DNA from: Oceanobacillus halotolerans
Lineage (GTDB): Bacteria; Bacillota; Bacilli; Bacillales; Amphibacillaceae
NCBI RefSeq assembly: GCF_010993955.1
Contig: NZ_WIXL01000009.1
Coordinates: 1-64,000, forward strand
Length of the DNA: 64,000 bases
Direction: 5' to 3'
Of the stretch, positions 61,860 to 64,000 are shown piece after piece. Within the stretch, counting starts at the first letter, position 1. Every line of letters begins with the position of its first letter. The notes beneath the pieces were generated by a model. The model was not told the origin of the DNA. It ran no database searches and worked only from the letters and a program-made list of their open reading frames with translations. Made by a program: the position numbers and the translations under genes.

Positions 61860-62167
61860 TTATAGCTCTTTTTCCACCGAACAAGGTGCTAAATCTGCCA
61901 TGAGCTCATAATCGCCGAACAGCCAGCATTTGGCCACCCTAACCATTGGGTCTCCACGTAGATGAATGACCAAATTATCATTGGATGTATGATAAACAAT
62001 ATTTCCTTCCTCTACCTTAAAAAACTCTTTGTTTCTTCTTCTTCTGGAATTGTACGTATAGGTGCAACTTCATCTACAATTTTCTTATCACTGGCCAAAT
62101 GATAATCAAGTATGGAAACTAAAACAAACTGACTTGGGTACAATTTTCTTACTTCTTGCCATTTCAT
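61860..62167 (-). pseudogene. Frameshifted small gene
   Basis: AGGAGG lies 7 nt before an ATG at 62167. The frame reads MKWQEVRKLYPSQFVLVSIL onward for about 50 codons to a premature TAG. A second frame then continues KEFFKVEEGNIVYHTSNDNL for about 55 codons to a TAA at 61860. The span is 308 nt, one short of 103 codons, so a single-base deletion near 62020-62035 splits it. The pattern resembles unnamed bacilli proteins starting W-Q-E-I and containing YHT(K/S)N. Either a young pseudogene or a sequencing error. Confidence 0.7.
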
Positions 62168-62194
62168 TTTGATTCCTCCTCTTTTCTTTTATTA

Positions 62195-62765
62195 TGGCTC
62201 TTTACGCATACTTTGTTGTTTTCTACGACGCATAATGTATATTATACGCAATAAAGTTGTACATTGATTTTCGCTACGGACAGTCGCTTTCCGCAGGCAC
62301 GGCCTCAGCCTCCTCGGAAGAAGACCACTTCCTCCGGGGTCTTCGGACACGTGCTTTTCCTGCAGGAGTCGACTGTTCTACGCTCCAATCAAGCCTTGTA
62401 CTAGTAGTGCATTGATAAGAAGTGAAATAGTGCATAACTCGAAGAAAATATACGCAGACTCCTGCAGTTCGTCGGCTAACGTCGGTCACGTCCTGTGACC
62501 AACGCCGACACTAGAACGTCCTGTTCGTCGAAGAGGCATAGGTGAGACCCCTAAAGACGAGTAGCACTAGGAGGCTCAACAGCCGCCTGCGGTAAAGTAG
62601 ACACTGTGAAAACGAATAGTTTGAACAGATGTCGCACTTATGCCCCTGGTGAAAGCGAAGTATATTTCCGTAGCGGTATTCATAGCTAAGCTATTGCGTA
62701 TAATCCATCTTATATGCAAGACGTTTCATACTAGAAAGCAACAATCTTTTAGAAAACAGCCTTTG
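62195..62765. repeat. Composite interspersed repeat, full-length copy
   Basis: Left end GCATACTTTGTTGTTTTCTA and ACGACGCATAAT; modules GACAGTCGCTTTCCGCAGGC, CAGGAGTCGACTGTTCTACG, CGTCGGCTAACGTCGGTCAC, CCAACGCCGACACTAGAACG, GTTTGAACAGATGTCGCAC; right end GCGTATAATCCATCTTATAT and AGAAAGCAACAATCTTTTAG. It fills the gap before mccB; no gene inside. Confidence 0.85.
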
Positions 62766-62803
62766 TTACAAATTATCAAGTAATTAATTGGTAATAGTTA
62801 GGA

Positions 62804-62838
62804 TAAAAAAAGAGCTCGATAATTTTATCAAGCTCTTA
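62804..62838 (-). terminator. Terminator of mccB
   Basis: AGAGCTTGATAA / TTATCGAGCTCT stem plus seven T on the minus strand. Confidence 0.9.
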
Positions 62839-62874
62839 CTATATAGGAAGCCCAGACATCATTTATGAATAAAC

Positions 62875-64000
62875 TTATTCCATTGCTTGTTTTAAATCTT
62901 CTATTAGATCATCGCTATCTTCAATTCCGATAGATAAACGAATTAATCCATCTGTTATACCTAGTTCCATTCTACGTTCGCGTGGAATGGAGGCATGTGT
63001 CATTTTTGCTGGTAGAGAGATTAAACTTTCCACTGCACCTAAGCTTTCAGCCAATGTAAAATAGTTTACATTCTCTAATACCTTTTCAGCTCGTTCTCCA
63101 CTCCCGATATCAAATGAAATCATGCCACCAAAACCGCTTACTTGCCGTTTCGCAATGTCATGACCAGGATGTTCTGGAAGACCTGGATAATAAATCGTTG
63201 ATACTTGTTCATGCGATTGAAGAAATTCCACTATTTTTTGTGTGTTTTTTTCAATTGCTTCCATGCGGAGAGCTAAGGTTTTAATTCCACGCATCAATAA
63301 CCATGCATCTTGTGGTCCTAATACCCCACCTGCTGAATTTTGGATAAAATGAAGTTCTTCTGCTAAGTCAGTTGAATTTACTGCGACCAAACCTGCAACC
63401 ACATCACTATGTCCACCAATATATTTTGTCGCACTGTGTAGAACAATATCTGCACCAAGGTCTAATGGTAATTGCCAATATGGTGTGGCAAATGTATTAT
63501 CGACAATCACAAGTAAGCTGTGTTTTTTTGCGATTTCCACCATTTTTTGTATATCTGTTATTTTTAATAATGGGTTGGTAGGCGTTTCCAAGAACAATGC
63601 TTTCGTGTTTGGTTTAATCGCAGCCTCTACTTTTTCTGGAACACTTGTATCAACAAAGGAATGATCAAGATTAAAGCGGTTTAATACTTTTGTCATTAGT
63701 CGATACGAACCACCATAGACATCGTCCGTCATTACAATGTGATCATCCGCATTAAACAGCATCATCACAGAGGTAATAGCTGCCATACCAGAGCCAAATG
63801 CAAAACCTGCTTCACCATTTTCTAATTCGGCAATCACGGTTTCCAATGCATGTCTTGTTGGATTCCCAGTTCGTGAGTATTCAAAACCACGGTGTTTGCC
63901 TACCGAATCTTGTTTATACGTACTAACTTGGTAAATCGGTACCGAAACAGCACCTGTTCGTTCATCTGATGTGATCCCGCCATGTATCATTTTCGTCTTT
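62875..64000 (-). CDS. mccB: Cystathionine gamma-lyase/homocysteine gamma-lyase MccB (5' end outside window)
   Basis: PLP enzyme of reverse transsulfuration that converts cystathionine to cysteine. At least 374 codons are in the window; the frame stays open to the edge (codons for K-T-K before MIHGGIT), so the true start is a few residues beyond. Motifs: SVPIYQVSTYKQ, EYSRTGNPTR, the PLP-lysine segment HSATKYIGGHSD and the C-terminal SIPRERRMELGITDGLIR. The sequence follows B. subtilis MccB (YrhB) closely from memory. Its partner mccA, if present, would lie beyond the window. Confidence 0.92.
   Translation of the reverse strand, partial: KTKMIHGGITSDERTGAVSVPIYQVSTYKQDSVGKHRGFEYSRTGNPTRHALETVIAELENGEAGFAFGSGMAAITSVMMLFNADDHIVMTDDVYGGSYRLMTKVLNRFNLDHSFVDTSVPEKVEAAIKPNTKALFLETPTNPLLKITDIQKMVEIAKKHSLLVIVDNTFATPYWQLPLDLGADIVLHSATKYIGGHSDVVAGLVAVNSTDLAEELHFIQNSAGGVLGPQDAWLLMRGIKTLALRMEAIEKNTQKIVEFLQSHEQVSTIYYPGLPEHPGHDIAKRQVSGFGGMISFDIGSGERAEKVLENVNYFTLAESLGAVESLISLPAKMTHASIPRERRMELGITDGLIRLSIGIEDSDDLIEDLKQAME

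Overview
The window is chromosomal DNA from a low-GC, endospore-forming Gram-positive bacterium of the Bacillaceae. Three things support this: the gene order follows the Bacillus subtilis hem-yha-yhe region (hemEHY, pbpF, hmoB, yhaA, ecsAB, hit, trpP, yhaH, yhaI, yhaJ, prsA, yhaL, yhaM, yhaN, yhaO, yhaP, yhaQ, yhaR, yheA, an alpha/beta SASP, fumC); spore genes are present (SASP, yhaL, a YjcZ-type miniprotein); and Shine-Dalgarno sites are strong AGGAGG types with T-box and TRAP-type control. A complete glycine-betaine ABC transporter with two binding proteins, two GbsR-type regulators and acidic lipoprotein linkers suggest a salt-tolerant genus such as Oceanobacillus, Virgibacillus or Lentibacillus. 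The genus is inference.

Layout. 0-10 kb: oligoendopeptidase F, the heme operon hemE-hemH-hemY (coproporphyrin route), pbpF, hmoB and a BdbC/thioredoxin-like disulfide pair. 10-17.5 kb: PAP2 phosphatase, ferritin-like protein, yhaA, ecsAB, a candidate structured RNA of about 245 nt between ecsA and hit, then hit, trpP (with a TRAP-like leader) and yhaH. 17.8-23 kb: the opuA betaine operon and a divergent GbsR-type regulator, sitting where B. subtilis has hpr. 23-34 kb: yhaI, yhaJ, a small membrane protein, prsA, yhaL, a long yhaM variant, gbsR, the SbcCD-like yhaO-yhaN pair and a K+ channel. 34-42 kb: the yhaQ-yhaP ABC exporter, yhzD, yhaR, yheA, SASP, fumC. 42-51 kb: a zinc phospholipase-like protein, two MFS transporters, an unannotated 50-residue basic protein, a chemoreceptor, an IDEAL protein, a CDF Mn/Zn exporter and azlCD with an acetyltransferase. 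51-54 kb: two tyrosine-type T-boxes in series ahead of an NhaC-family transporter. 54-64 kb: a cobalamin-binding-like protein without a signal peptide, methionine aminopeptidase, an ABC exporter, YjcZ miniprotein, SDR, C39 lipoprotein, M20 dipeptidase, a frameshifted gene and the start of mccB (cut by the window edge).

The intergenic DNA is unusually rich in repeats: (i) tandem arrays of 50-52 bp units at six separate loci sharing a core; (ii) three copies of a two-hairpin element of about 150 nt with compensatory changes; (iii) an inverted pair of 350-bp elements plus a fragment; (iv) about ten composite MITE-like repeats built from recurring GC-rich palindromic modules. No tRNA, rRNA, CRISPR array or transposase gene was seen. 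The strongest leads for undescribed biology are the ncRNA candidate at 15034-15325, the serial T-boxes, the oppositely permuted OpuAC pair and the 51-bp arrays.
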